Source of the DNA: Guyparkeria sp. WRN-7
Lineage (GTDB): Bacteria > Pseudomonadota > Gammaproteobacteria > Halothiobacillales > Halothiobacillaceae
Length of the DNA: 64,000 nt
Direction of reading: 5' to 3'
Assembly: GCF_001641825.1 (NCBI RefSeq)
Contig: NZ_LRFH01000015.1
Span: 124,001-188,000 of the forward strand
Under the pieces are notes generated by a model that saw only the letters and a list, made by a program, of their open reading frames with translations, did not search any database and was not told the DNA's origin. Position numbers and translations under genes: made by a program. Below are positions 45,281 through 54,491 of the stretch, in pieces; positions within the stretch are counted from its first letter, which is position 1; the number at the start of each line of letters is the position of its first letter.

Positions 45281-46258
45281 ATGGACGAATCACACGCCGT
45301 TGGTGGGACCTCCGACCCGCGTGGACAACGCCGCGCGGTCGTGCTGGGCGGGACCGGCTTTGTCGGCCGTCACCTGGTCCAGAGGCTTTCCAATATGGGC
45401 TGGGAGATCGTGGTGCCGAGTCGCCATGCCGCTCGTCACCGCGACATGGGCTTGTGGCCGAGCGTGGTGCTGGTCGACATGAACGGACCGGCCCAGTCGG
45501 ACCTTGCCACCCACCGCGAGGCGCCGGAGCTGGCTGAACTGCTCGAAGGGGCCGACCTGCTGGTCAATCTGGTCGGCATCCTCAACGAGAGCGGGAATGA
45601 CGGCCAGGGGTTCAAACGCGTCCACATCAAGCTTGCCAAGGCAGCCCTGCGCGCGGCGGCCGACGCCGGCGTGCCGCGCTACCTGCACATGAGCGCGCTG
45701 GGTGCCGACGAGGACGACGGTGCCAGTCACTACCAGCGGACCAAGGGCAAGGCGGAGAACTGGGTGCACCGTTTCGGCCGTAAGCACGATATCGCGGTGA
45801 CCAGCTTCCGCCCGTCTGTGATTTTCGGCCCGGGCGACTCGTTCCTCAATCGCTTCGCCGGCCTGGCGAGGCTGATGCCGGGCGTCTTCCCGCTGGCCTG
45901 CGCGGGCGCCCGTTTCTCGCCGGTATACGTCGGCGATGTTACCCGCCGCTACGTCGAGGCGATCGATGATCCGGCCACGTTCGGCGAGCGCTACGACCTC
46001 TGTGGCCCACACGACTACTCGCTGGGTGAGCTGGCCAGCTACGCGGCTTCGACCAGCGGTCACCCGCGCTGGGTGATCGGTCTGCCCGGCTGGCTGTCGC
46101 GACTGCAGGCGCGCGTGATGGAGTGGCTGCCCGGCAAGCCCTTCAGTCGCGACAATCTCGCCTCGCTGCAGCGGCCCAATATCTGCGAGCCCGACTGCCG
46201 GCGCGAACCCAGCCGCCTCGAGGACATCGCGCCGGGCTATCTCTCCACGGACGCCTGA
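45281..46258 (+). CDS. NDUFA9-like NAD(P)-dependent epimerase/reductase
   Basis: 325 residues from ATG 45281. The Rossmann motif VLGGTGFVGRHLVQRL and the YQRTKGKAENWVHRFG catalytic-site remnant place it in the atypical SDR group related to complex I subunit NDUFA9. Bacterial members are not part of complex I; proposed roles are in ubiquinone or haem metabolism. Next to protoporphyrinogen oxidase here. Substrate unknown. Confidence 0.85.
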   Translation: MDESHAVGGTSDPRGQRRAVVLGGTGFVGRHLVQRLSNMGWEIVVPSRHAARHRDMGLWPSVVLVDMNGPAQSDLATHREAPELAELLEGADLLVNLVGILNESGNDGQGFKRVHIKLAKAALRAAADAGVPRYLHMSALGADEDDGASHYQRTKGKAENWVHRFGRKHDIAVTSFRPSVIFGPGDSFLNRFAGLARLMPGVFPLACAGARFSPVYVGDVTRRYVEAIDDPATFGERYDLCGPHDYSLGELASYAASTSGHPRWVIGLPGWLSRLQARVMEWLPGKPFSRDNLASLQRPNICEPDCRREPSRLEDIAPGYLSTDA

Positions 46259-46329
46259 TCGGCGCGGTGGTAGGATAGGCGCTCCCGACCGGCCCCGGAT
46301 GACCGGGCCGACGGGATGCCATCCGTCTG

Positions 46330-46893
46330 ATGTCTGAATCGAGGTCCCCCGTGGAATCGGAAACCCCCACTCCTCCCGAGAGGCGTTCGAGCAACGCCGA
46401 GCACTATTTCGAGCACTTCCTGTTCGGCAGCCGCTGGATCATGGCGCCGGTCTACCTGGGGCTGGTCGGCGCGATGCTGATCCTGCTGGTGAAGTTCGGC
46501 TCCGAACTCTGGCATCTGCTCAGCCATGCCTTCTCGCTGAGCGAGTCGGAGATCATCATCGGCGTGCTGACGCTGGTGGACGTGGCGCTGATCATGAACC
46601 TGCTGATCATCATCATCTTCTCGGGCTACGAGAATTTCGTCTCGAAGATGGAGGACCTGCACAGCCACCACGACCGCCCGGAGTGGATGGGCCACATCGG
46701 CTTCACCGATCTCAAGATCAAGGTGATCGGCTCGATCGTCGCCATCTCGGGTATCGAGCTGTTGAAGTCGTTCATGAACGTCGAGAACCTCACCAACCGC
46801 GACATGGCCTGGATGGTGGGCATCCACCTGACGTTCGTCGTCTCCGGCGTGCTCTACGCCGTGATGGACCGGCTGCAGGGCAAGGGGCACTGA
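46330..46893 (+). CDS. YqhA family membrane protein (UPF0114/TIGR00645)
   Basis: 187 residues with four membrane helices. The motif EHYFEHFLFGSRWIMAPVYLGL and the cytoplasmic loop DLHSHHDRPEWMGHIGFTDLKIK define the family. Function unknown. The ATG at 46330 has no ribosome site; GTG 46351, seven codons later, has GAGG at the right distance and may be the real start. Confidence 0.88.
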   Translation: MSESRSPVESETPTPPERRSSNAEHYFEHFLFGSRWIMAPVYLGLVGAMLILLVKFGSELWHLLSHAFSLSESEIIIGVLTLVDVALIMNLLIIIIFSGYENFVSKMEDLHSHHDRPEWMGHIGFTDLKIKVIGSIVAISGIELLKSFMNVENLTNRDMAWMVGIHLTFVVSGVLYAVMDRLQGKGH

Positions 46894-46917
46894 CCGCTCG
46901 CGTCCTGTGCCGAACAG

Positions 46918-46946
46918 AAAACCCCGCCGGATGGCGGGGTTTTTTC
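46918..46946 (+). terminator. rho-independent terminator after the YqhA-like gene
   Basis: ACCCCGCC / GGCGGGGT stem with a four-base loop (46921-46940), preceded by AAA and followed by six T. It lies between convergent genes and can also end the sigF-nrsF transcript. Confidence 0.9.
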
Positions 46947-46972
46947 GTCAGGGCGGCGTATGCCGTGGCTCG

Positions 46973-47617
46973 TCACCAGCGCAACAGCCGCGGTCCCAGC
47001 CAGGCACCCAGGACCGTGGGGATGCTCACGCCGAGCAGGTACCACAGGGCGATGAACGGCGCGGCCATTTCCGGGCAGTGCAACGAGTAGACCAGGGCGG
47101 CGAACGAGCCGGCGAACAGCCCGGCGGCGGCACCGGCCAGACGCAGCCGGGTCGGCGCCATGCCGCGCATGGCCCACAGGGTGCTCGCCAATAACGGCGC
47201 GGACAGCAGGGCGATCAGGAAGGCGCAGCTGCTCCAGGTTTCGCCCAGGAGCAGGGTGGCGCGCTGCGCTGGCGTCGCCTGACTGAGCGAGGCGATCGCC
47301 AGCAGCCACAGCAGCAGCACCGGCATGGCGGTGGTCGAGGGCGGCAGCCGTCCCAAGCGCACGCCCGGGCGGCCCAGTCGCCAGGTGGCAACGAGGCCCG
47401 CGACGATCAGCAGGCCGGCAAAGCCGACCTTGACCCAGAACATCGGGTCCGTGACCACCCGGGGGAGGTCGGAGCGGACACCGAGCAGCCCCAGCATCAG
47501 CATCACGCTTGCCAGCAGGCCGGTGGCGGTGGCCAATGCCAGCCGGGTCGGTAGCGCGCGGCGCGGCACGGCCACGTCGCCGGTTGAGAGTAGTGATACC
47601 AGTTCGTCGGTCTTCAT
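46973..47617 (-). CDS. nrsF: anti-sigma factor NrsF (DUF1109 membrane protein)
   Basis: 214 residues with six predicted membrane helices. The two cysteines at 131 (WSSCAF) and 181 (SLHCPEM) are the family's conserved pair, needed for stress sensing in Caulobacter NrsF. It should hold the ECF sigma factor encoded upstream at the membrane and release it on oxidation or metal stress. The start lies 20 bases after the sigma gene stop. Confidence 0.9.
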   Translation of the reverse strand: MKTDELVSLLSTGDVAVPRRALPTRLALATATGLLASVMLMLGLLGVRSDLPRVVTDPMFWVKVGFAGLLIVAGLVATWRLGRPGVRLGRLPPSTTAMPVLLLWLLAIASLSQATPAQRATLLLGETWSSCAFLIALLSAPLLASTLWAMRGMAPTRLRLAGAAAGLFAGSFAALVYSLHCPEMAAPFIALWYLLGVSIPTVLGAWLGPRLLRW

Positions 47618-47637
47618 GCGGTTTCCCCTGGGGTTGC

Positions 47638-48171
47638 CTATCCCTGGATCAGTCGGGTCAGTGCCTTGAGCCCGCGGTGGACGCCCACCTTGACGGCCGA
47701 TTCGGACATGCCGGTGCGTTGGGCCGTCTCGGCCACCGACATCCCCTCCAGCTTCATGTGCCGGATTGCCACCTGCTGGCGGGGCGGCAATTGCGCCAGT
47801 AGCTGGTCCAGATCCCGTCCCGCCATCTCGTCGTGCTCGGGGGCACAGGGCTCCCGGGCGGTGTCCTCGTCCAGCGAGTCGGTGCGCTGCTCGCGCCGGT
47901 TTCGTCGCCGTAACAGGTCCGCGAGCTTGTAGCGGGCGATTGCGTAGCACCAGGCGGTGACCGGCAGGTCCGGGTCGTAGGTCTGGCGCTTGGCGTGGAT
48001 TGCCAGCAGCGACTCCTGCACCAGGTCTTCCACCTCGTCCGGCAGGCTACCCAGCCGGCGACGAAAGTAGATCCGCAGCAGGTCGCCGGTGGCCTGCAGG
48101 AAGGCGCGGTAGGCACGAGCATCCCCGGACAGCCCGTCCAGCAGGTGCCCTCGCAGCTCTTCCTCGCTCAT
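47638..48171 (-). CDS. sigF: ECF sigma factor, SigF type (partner of NrsF)
   Basis: 177 residues from ATG 48171. Region 2 reads VEDLVQESLLAIHAKRQTYDP and LPVTAWCYAIARYKLADLLRRR; region 4 reads LPPRQQVAIRHMKLEGMSVAETAQRTGMSESAVKVGVHRGLKAL (split across the helix-turn-helix). An in-frame ATG at 48195 overlaps the -10 element of the gene's own promoter, so it cannot be the start on that transcript. With nrsF it forms the SigF/NrsF module known from Caulobacter (metal stress) and Azospira (reactive chlorine). Confidence 0.92.
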   Translation of the reverse strand: MSEEELRGHLLDGLSGDARAYRAFLQATGDLLRIYFRRRLGSLPDEVEDLVQESLLAIHAKRQTYDPDLPVTAWCYAIARYKLADLLRRRNRREQRTDSLDEDTAREPCAPEHDEMAGRDLDQLLAQLPPRQQVAIRHMKLEGMSVAETAQRTGMSESAVKVGVHRGLKALTRLIQG

Positions 48172-48193
48172 TTGCCGTCCACCATGCCCATTC

Positions 48194-48220
48194 ATTCGCC
48201 CGCACCATGGGTTTGGTTAC
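48194..48220 (-). promoter_or_regulatory. SigF-type autoregulatory promoter of sigF-nrsF
   Basis: On the minus strand GTAACC (48220-48215), 16 bases, CGAAT (48198-48194). Motif and spacing equal those of the divergent promoter at 48292-48318 and fit the SigF/ECF class consensus. It predicts a start near 48187, leaving a leader of about 16 bases before ATG 48171. Confidence 0.8.
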
Positions 48221-48291
48221 ACGCCTTTCGGTCAGACAACCATTGTAGGCCGGCCCGTGGCTAGGCGAGACGAGGTCCATCGAGGGGCGGT

Positions 48292-48318
48292 GTAACCAAA
48301 CGTCGCCCGGCGGCGAAT
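48292..48318 (+). promoter_or_regulatory. SigF-type promoter of yedZ1-yedY1-mrpX
   Basis: GTAACC (48292-48297), 16 bases, CGAAT (48314-48318), the same elements and spacing as the sigF promoter. The leader to ATG 48387 contains an eight-base perfect inverted repeat (48335-48342 / 48362-48369) immediately before the GAGGAGG ribosome site. Confidence 0.82.
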
Positions 48319-48386
48319 GAAAGGGTAAGCCCATCGCGGTGAAGGGTCGGGCATTGTTCGGTCACCGCGTTCAGAGGAGGTCGCCC

Positions 48387-49028
48387 ATGGATGCATCGCG
48401 CGTCTCGGCCGGATCGATCCGGCCCGGCAAGGTCGAGCGTCGCCCGCCGCCGGTACATCCGTTGTGGCTGCGGCTGACCCACTGGCTCAATGCGCTGGCG
48501 GTGGTGCTGATGGTCATGAGCGGCTGGCGCATCTACAACGCCTCGCCGCTGTTCGACTTCCGCTTTCCCGACGAGATCACGCTGGGTGGCTGGCTGGCCG
48601 GCGCCATCCTGTGGCACTTCGCGGCCATGTGGCTGCTGGTGGCGAACGGGCTGATCTATCTCGCCGTCAACACGGGCACCGGCCGGCTGTGGCACCGCTT
48701 CTTCCCGATCTCGCCGCGCGGGTTCGCCACCGATCTGAAGGCCGCCTTTCATGGCCGGCTGTCGCATGCCGATCCGCGCCGATACAACACGGTGCAGCGG
48801 GCGGCCTATCTGTTCGTGATTCTCGACCTGGTGCTGCTGGTGGTCTCCGGGCTGGTGCTGTGGAAATCGGTGCAGTTCCCGCTGCTTCGCGAGCTGATGG
48901 GGGGCTACGAGGCGGCGCGCTACGTGCACTTTTTCACCATGGCCGCGCTGGTCGGTTTCGTGGTGATTCACGTGGCGATGGCGCTGCTGGTGCCGAGTTC
49001 GCTCTGGCGCATGATCCGTGGCCGATAA
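48387..49028 (+). CDS. yedZ1: cytochrome b561-type membrane subunit (YedZ1-like)
   Basis: 213 residues with four to five membrane helices and haem-ligand histidines in LRLTHWLNAL, AILWHFAAMWLL, YVHFFTMAAL and VVIHVAMALL. It is the quinol-oxidising b-type cytochrome that feeds electrons to the molybdopterin protein encoded next. The ATG is preceded by GAGGAGG (48374-48380); the frame is open to 48339 but without a ribosome site. Confidence 0.88.
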   Translation: MDASRVSAGSIRPGKVERRPPPVHPLWLRLTHWLNALAVVLMVMSGWRIYNASPLFDFRFPDEITLGGWLAGAILWHFAAMWLLVANGLIYLAVNTGTGRLWHRFFPISPRGFATDLKAAFHGRLSHADPRRYNTVQRAAYLFVILDLVLLVVSGLVLWKSVQFPLLRELMGGYEAARYVHFFTMAALVGFVVIHVAMALLVPSSLWRMIRGR

Positions 49029-49041
49029 GGGAGGAGCCGGC

Positions 49042-49791
49042 ATGAACGACCGACAGACACGAATGCGCCGGGCACGGACCGGCCCGGAGCAACCGGAACG
49101 GCGACGTTTCCTGCGCAGCTCGCTGGCGCTGGGTGCGTTGCCGCTGCTCGGCGGGTGCTCGATCAGCGATGAGCCGCTGGTGGAAAAGGCCCTGCTGCAG
49201 ACCTCGCGTTTCAACGACCTCGTCCAGGCCTGGTTGTTCGACCCCGAGCAACTTGCACCGACCTATCCCGAGTCGATGATTACCCGGCCGTTTCCGTTCA
49301 ACGCTTACTACCGCCTGCACGAGGTGCCGCAGATCGACGGCGAGCGCTTCCGGTTGCAGGTGGGAGGACTGGTCGCCGACCAGCGCCCGTGGTCACTGGC
49401 CGACCTGCGCGCCATGCCGCAGACCGACCAGGTGACCCGGCTGATCTGCGTCGAGGGCTGGAGCGCGATCGGCAAGTGGGGCGGGGTGCGCTTCTCGGAC
49501 TTCCTGGAACGCATCGGTGCCGATCTGGAGGCCAAGTATGTCGGCTTCCGTTGCGGCGATGGCTACTACACCAGCATCGACATGCCGACCGCGCTGCACC
49601 CGCAGACGCTGCTGGCACTGACTTTCGACGGGCAGACGTTACCTGCCCGCTACGGCTTTCCCCTGAAGCTGCGCATGCCGACCAAGCTTGGCTACAAGAA
49701 CCCCAAGCACGTCGAGGCGCTCTTCGTCACCAACACGTACCCCGGCGGCTACTGGGAGGACCGGGGCTACAACTGGTTCGGCGGCAGCTGA
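49042..49791 (+). CDS. yedY1: Tat-exported molybdopterin oxidoreductase (YedY1-like methionine sulfoxide reductase)
   Basis: 249 residues from ATG 49042 with GGGAGGAG upstream. A twin-arginine signal (RRRFLRSSLALGALPLLGG, 20-38) precedes a sulfite-oxidase-family fold. The Moco-binding cysteine is Cys136 in RLICVEGWS; downstream CGDGYYTSIDMPTAL and RYGFPLKLRMPTKLGYKNPKHVEAL are family signatures. In Azospira the equivalent YedY1 reduces methionine sulfoxide in MrpX. A sulfite oxidase role is less likely given the neighbours. Confidence 0.87.
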   Translation: MNDRQTRMRRARTGPEQPERRRFLRSSLALGALPLLGGCSISDEPLVEKALLQTSRFNDLVQAWLFDPEQLAPTYPESMITRPFPFNAYYRLHEVPQIDGERFRLQVGGLVADQRPWSLADLRAMPQTDQVTRLICVEGWSAIGKWGGVRFSDFLERIGADLEAKYVGFRCGDGYYTSIDMPTALHPQTLLALTFDGQTLPARYGFPLKLRMPTKLGYKNPKHVEALFVTNTYPGGYWEDRGYNWFGGS

Positions 49792-49866
49792 GCATCCGGC
49801 TCGGCTGCGCTGAGGCATGGCATTTCCGCCATGCGCCATTGAGCAATCGACAAAGAGGGTATTCCC

Positions 49867-50184
49867 ATGAAGACGATGACTGTATCGATGATCTGTGCCG
49901 GCCTGATGACCATGGGCAGCGCCGCCATCGCGGCCGAGTCCATGCCACACGACGTCTACACCACCCTGGCCATGTCCCACGAGGATGGCGAAATGGGCGA
50001 GATGGGCCACGACGAGATGGGTGGCGGCGAGATGTCCCGCGAGGAAATGGGCGACGAGATGTCCGGCGGTGAAATGGGCCAGGGCGAAATGGGCGACGAT
50101 GCAATGGACGACGAGATGGAGCGTGATGGCATGGACGGTGGCGAAATGGGCCACGACGAGATGGGTGACGGCATGGGCGAGTAA
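49867..50184 (+). CDS. mrpX: methionine-rich secreted peptide (MrpX-like)
   Basis: 105 residues. A signal peptide (1-23, ending SAAIAA) releases an 82-residue mature part with 16 methionines and otherwise mostly Gly, Glu and Asp, in irregular GEMGHDEM-like repeats. No cysteine remains after processing. In Azospira, MrpX is a sacrificial methionine pool oxidised by hypochlorite and repaired by YedY1. It is 75 bases downstream of yedY1 and ends before a strong terminator. Recognition is by composition and context, since such peptides do not align well. Confidence 0.83.
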   Translation: MKTMTVSMICAGLMTMGSAAIAAESMPHDVYTTLAMSHEDGEMGEMGHDEMGGGEMSREEMGDEMSGGEMGQGEMGDDAMDDEMERDGMDGGEMGHDEMGDGMGE

Positions 50185-50203
50185 GCCCGCCGTCGCGCCG
50201 GAG

Positions 50204-50244
50204 AAGCCCGTCGGGATCGATCACGGTCCGGTGGGCTTTTTTTT
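50204..50244 (+). terminator. rho-independent terminator of the yedZ1-yedY1-mrpX operon
   Basis: AAGCCCGTCGG (50204-50214) pairs with CCGGTGGGCTT (50228-50238) with two G-T pairs, followed by an eight-T run. Confidence 0.85.
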
Positions 50245-50253
50245 CAGGCATAA

Positions 50254-50277
50254 AAAACCCCGCCGAAGCGGGGTTTT
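50254..50277 (-). terminator. rho-independent terminator after groEL
   Basis: Ten-base stem AAAACCCCGC / GCGGGGTTTT with a CGAA loop; on the minus strand a six-T run follows. It lies 44 bases past the groEL stop and back-to-back with the mrpX terminator. Confidence 0.9.
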
Positions 50278-50320
50278 CTCGGTGCGGTCTCCGACCGTGG
50301 TCGGAGATGTCGCCCGTTTC

Positions 50321-52006
<1,686 letters not shown>

Positions 52007-52025
52007 TTAGGACTTTCCGCGGGAT

Positions 52026-52316
52026 TTAGTCTTCGATGACGGCGAGGATGTCGTCTTCGCCCATCATCAGCAGTTCTTCGTCTTCGACCTTCACCTTGGT
52101 GCCGGCGTACTGGCTGAACAGCACCTTGTCGCCGACCTTCACACCAATCTGGCGGACTTCGCCCTTGTCATTGGACTTGCCCGGGCCGGCGGCGACGATC
52201 TCGCCACGGTTGGGCTTCTCGGTGGCCGAGTCCGGCAGGACGATGCCAGCGGCGGTCTTGCGTTCTTCTTCTTCGCGCTTTACCAGCACACGATCATGCA
52301 AAGGACGGATTTTCAT
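52026..52316 (-). CDS. groES: co-chaperonin GroES
   Basis: 96 residues from ATG 52316: [20 protein letters not shown], the mobile loop [15 protein letters not shown] and [19 protein letters not shown]. Caps GroEL. First gene of groESL. Confidence 0.98.
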   Translation of the reverse strand: MKIRPLHDRVLVKREEEERKTAAGIVLPDSATEKPNRGEIVAAGPGKSNDKGEVRQIGVKVGDKVLFSQYAGTKVKVEDEELLMMGEDDILAVIED

Positions 52317-52381
52317 GCGGTTACTCCATGCGTTGACACAGAAAAAGGGGTTTCGACAAGTTTGATCGCGCCGGGTCGCTG

Positions 52382-52408
52382 TTAGCACTCGCCCGACTCG
52401 AGTGCCAA
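52382..52408 (-). promoter_or_regulatory. CIRCE operator (HrcA binding site) of groESL
   Basis: TTAGCACTC (52382-52390), nine bases, GAGTGCCAA (52400-52408). This is the CIRCE inverted repeat with a single mismatch in one arm (GAGTGCTAA in the consensus). It sits just downstream of the -10, so HrcA bound here would block transcription until heat shock. hrcA itself is not in the window. Confidence 0.92.
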
Positions 52409-52435
52409 TATTAGGAACGGCCCCGGTGATTTCAA
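52408..52435 (-). promoter_or_regulatory. groESL promoter
   Basis: On the minus strand TTGAAA (52435-52430), 16 bases, TAATAT (52413-52408), a good sigma70 promoter abutting CIRCE. The extended form CTTGAAA-N14-CCTAATAT also resembles a sigma32 site, so heat-shock sigma input is possible. Confidence 0.75.
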
Positions 52436-52532
52436 GAGGTGGGGAGCAAAAAAATTTCAGCATCCGGTCGGTGGCGGGAAGGCCCGTCGCATGCGGCCTG
52501 CCGCTGTGCCTCGGTGGGCGGGATGGAATCGG

Positions 52533-52538
52533 TATAAT
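52533..52538 (+). promoter_or_regulatory. -10 element of the icd promoter
   Basis: A perfect TATAAT lies 67 bases before the icd ATG. No clear -35 hexamer is seen at 16-18 bases upstream, so an activator or extended element may be needed. Confidence 0.55.
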
Positions 52539-52604
52539 GCGCGCAACCGAGCCGACGGGTGCCACGCCGCCCGCGACACACGAAATCCAGCCAGGAGAGA
52601 ACAC

Positions 52605-53861
52605 ATGGGCTTCGAGAAGATCACCATCCCCGAAGGCGACAAGATCACGGTCGATGCCGACGGCAAGCTGACCGTCCCGGACCGGCCGATCATCCCGTTC
52701 ATCGAGGGTGACGGCATCGGCATCGACGTCACGCCGGTGATGAAGAAGGTCATCGACGCGGCGGTCGAGAAGGCCTACGACGGCAAGCGCCAGATCGCCT
52801 GGATGGAGGTCTACGCCGGCGAGAAGTCCACCGAGGTCTACCCGGACGGCAGCGGCCTGCCGGCCGAGACCATGGAGGCGGTGCGCGACTACGTCGTCTC
52901 CATCAAGGGCCCGCTGACCACGCCGGTCGGCGGCGGCTTCCGTTCGCTGAACGTCGCCCTGCGCCAGAAGCTCGACCTGTACGTCTGCCTGCGCCCGGTG
53001 CGCTACTTCACCGGCACGCCGAGCCCGGTCAAGCACCCGGAGAAGACTGACATGGTCATCTTCCGCGAGAACTCCGAGGACATCTACGCCGGCATCGAAT
53101 GGGCCGCGGGCACCCCGGAAGTGAAGAAGGTGGTCGACTTCCTGACCCAGGAGATGGGCGTAGAGAACATCCGTTTCCCGGAAAGCTCCGGCATCGGCGT
53201 CAAGCCGGTCTCCGAGGACGGCACCAAGCGCCTGGTGCGCCGCGCGATCGAGTACGCGATCGCCAACGACCGTGAGTCGGTCACCCTGGTGCACAAGGGC
53301 AACATCATGAAATTCACCGAAGGCGCCTTCAAGAACTGGGGCTACGAGCTGGCCAAGGAAGAGTTCGGTGCCGAGCCGCTCGACGGCGGTCCGTGGATGA
53401 AACTGAAGAACCCCAACACCGGCCGCGACATCGTCATCAAGGACTCGATCGCCGACGCCTTCCTGCAGCAGATCCTGCTGGTGCCGGAAGAGTACGACGT
53501 GGTCGCCACCCTCAACCTCAACGGTGACTACGTCTCCGACGCGCTGGCCGCGCAGGTCGGCGGCATCGGCATCGCCCCGGGCGCGAACCTCTCCGATACG
53601 GTCGCCATGTTCGAGGCCACCCACGGCACCGCGCCGGACATCGCCGGCAAGGACCTGGCCAACCCGTCGTCGGTCATCCTCTCGGCCGAGATGATGCTGC
53701 GCCACCTCGGCTGGACCGAGGCGGCCGATGCCGTCATCAAGGCGATGGAAGGTGCGATCGCCAGCGGCAATGTCACCGGCGATCTCGCCCGCCTGATGGA
53801 CAAGCCCAACCAGGTCGGCTGCAAGGCCTTCGGCGAGGAGCTGGTCCGCCAGATGGGCTGA
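52605..53861 (+). CDS. icd: isocitrate dehydrogenase, predicted NAD+-specific
   Basis: 418 residues from ATG 52605 with AGGAGAG upstream. Substrate residues are intact, including Ser114 in [13 protein letters not shown], which is the phosphorylation site in E. coli. The cofactor loop reads [10 protein letters not shown]: Asp345-Ile346 replace the Lys-Tyr pair that binds the NADP 2'-phosphate in E. coli, and the later Tyr (VTYD) is Gly (VTGD). These are the changes seen in NAD-specific prokaryotic IDHs. It decarboxylates isocitrate to 2-oxoglutarate in the TCA cycle. Confidence 0.94.
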   Translation: MGFEKITIPEGDKITVDADGKLTVPDRPIIPFIEGDGIGIDVTPVMKKVIDAAVEKAYDGKRQIAWMEVYAGEKSTEVYPDGSGLPAETMEAVRDYVVSIKGPLTTPVGGGFRSLNVALRQKLDLYVCLRPVRYFTGTPSPVKHPEKTDMVIFRENSEDIYAGIEWAAGTPEVKKVVDFLTQEMGVENIRFPESSGIGVKPVSEDGTKRLVRRAIEYAIANDRESVTLVHKGNIMKFTEGAFKNWGYELAKEEFGAEPLDGGPWMKLKNPNTGRDIVIKDSIADAFLQQILLVPEEYDVVATLNLNGDYVSDALAAQVGGIGIAPGANLSDTVAMFEATHGTAPDIAGKDLANPSSVILSAEMMLRHLGWTEAADAVIKAMEGAIASGNVTGDLARLMDKPNQVGCKAFGEELVRQMG

Positions 53862-53899
53862 TCTTCTGCGCGGCGTCTTGCCGCCAGGCGAAGAAAACG

Positions 53900-53935
53900 A
53901 GCAGGCGCGTCCGGGTGATTCCGGGCGCGCCTGCT
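53900..53935 (+). terminator. hairpin downstream of icd
   Basis: Ten-base stem AGCAGGCGCG / CGCGCCTGCT, with an inner CCGG/CCGG pairing. Only a weak T tract (ACGTTTA) follows, so it is a probable rather than certain terminator. Confidence 0.6.
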
Positions 53936-53985
53936 ACGTTTATGGGGCAGGCAAATGGTCCTGCGTCGTTTCCAGGAGACGCGCC

Positions 53986-54174
53986 ATGGAACCACTCATC
54001 GAGGCCAGCGCCGTCTGCCCCTACTGCGGCGAGCCGGTCGACTTCTCGATCGACACCAGTGCCGGCGAGCAGACCTTCGTCGAAGACTGCAGCGTCTGCT
54101 GCCAGCCGATCGTGGTGACCATCAAGTGGACCGCCGAAGGCCCCACGCTGGAGCTGCATCGCGAGAACGAGTAG
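53986..54174 (+). CDS. CPXCG motif-containing cysteine-rich protein
   Basis: 62 residues from ATG 53986 with CCAGGAGAC upstream. Two Cys pairs, CPYCGEP near the start and CSVCCQP in the middle, suggest a small zinc ribbon; the first gives the family (PF14255) its name. Function unknown. Its stop lies three bases before a MITE-like element. Confidence 0.88.
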   Translation: MEPLIEASAVCPYCGEPVDFSIDTSAGEQTFVEDCSVCCQPIVVTIKWTAEGPTLELHRENE

Positions 54175-54176
54175 GA

Positions 54177-54441
54177 GGGAACCTCTGCACGATTCGACGG
54201 CGTCTCTGCGGGCCGCCAAGGGCTCAGTTGCAAGACGCAGTCCGCCGTGAATGGCGGGGTCCTTCACAAGGAGTGCAACGCCGCAAATGGGTCCTTGGCG
54301 GCTCGCCCGAAGGGGCTTGCGGGTTTGCCCGCACTCGGCGTTGCCGTCCCTCGACGGGCAACAAGCCCGTCTTCGGTCCGGCGCCTTGATTGCGAACAAA
54401 CCCGCAAGCCAGAGATGCCGTCGAATCGTGCAGAGGTTCCC
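54177..54441. mobile_element. MITE-like element with 32-bp terminal inverted repeats
   Basis: A 265-base segment bounded by inverted repeats of 32 bases (54177-54208 and 54410-54441), differing at one position and beginning GGGAACCTCTGCACGATTCG. A perfect 14-base inverted repeat lies inside (54314-54327 and 54397-54410), and a GACGGGC/GCCCGTC hairpin at 54353-54371. No open frame of plausible coding quality is present. It looks like a non-autonomous transposon remnant; the parent transposase family is not identified, and no clear target-site duplication is visible. It lies between the CPXCG gene and tRNA-Arg. Confidence 0.65.
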
Positions 54442-54491
54442 TGTGGAGGGCCGTTCGGCGCGCGTGTTACCATCCTCGCCGCCTTCCGACT

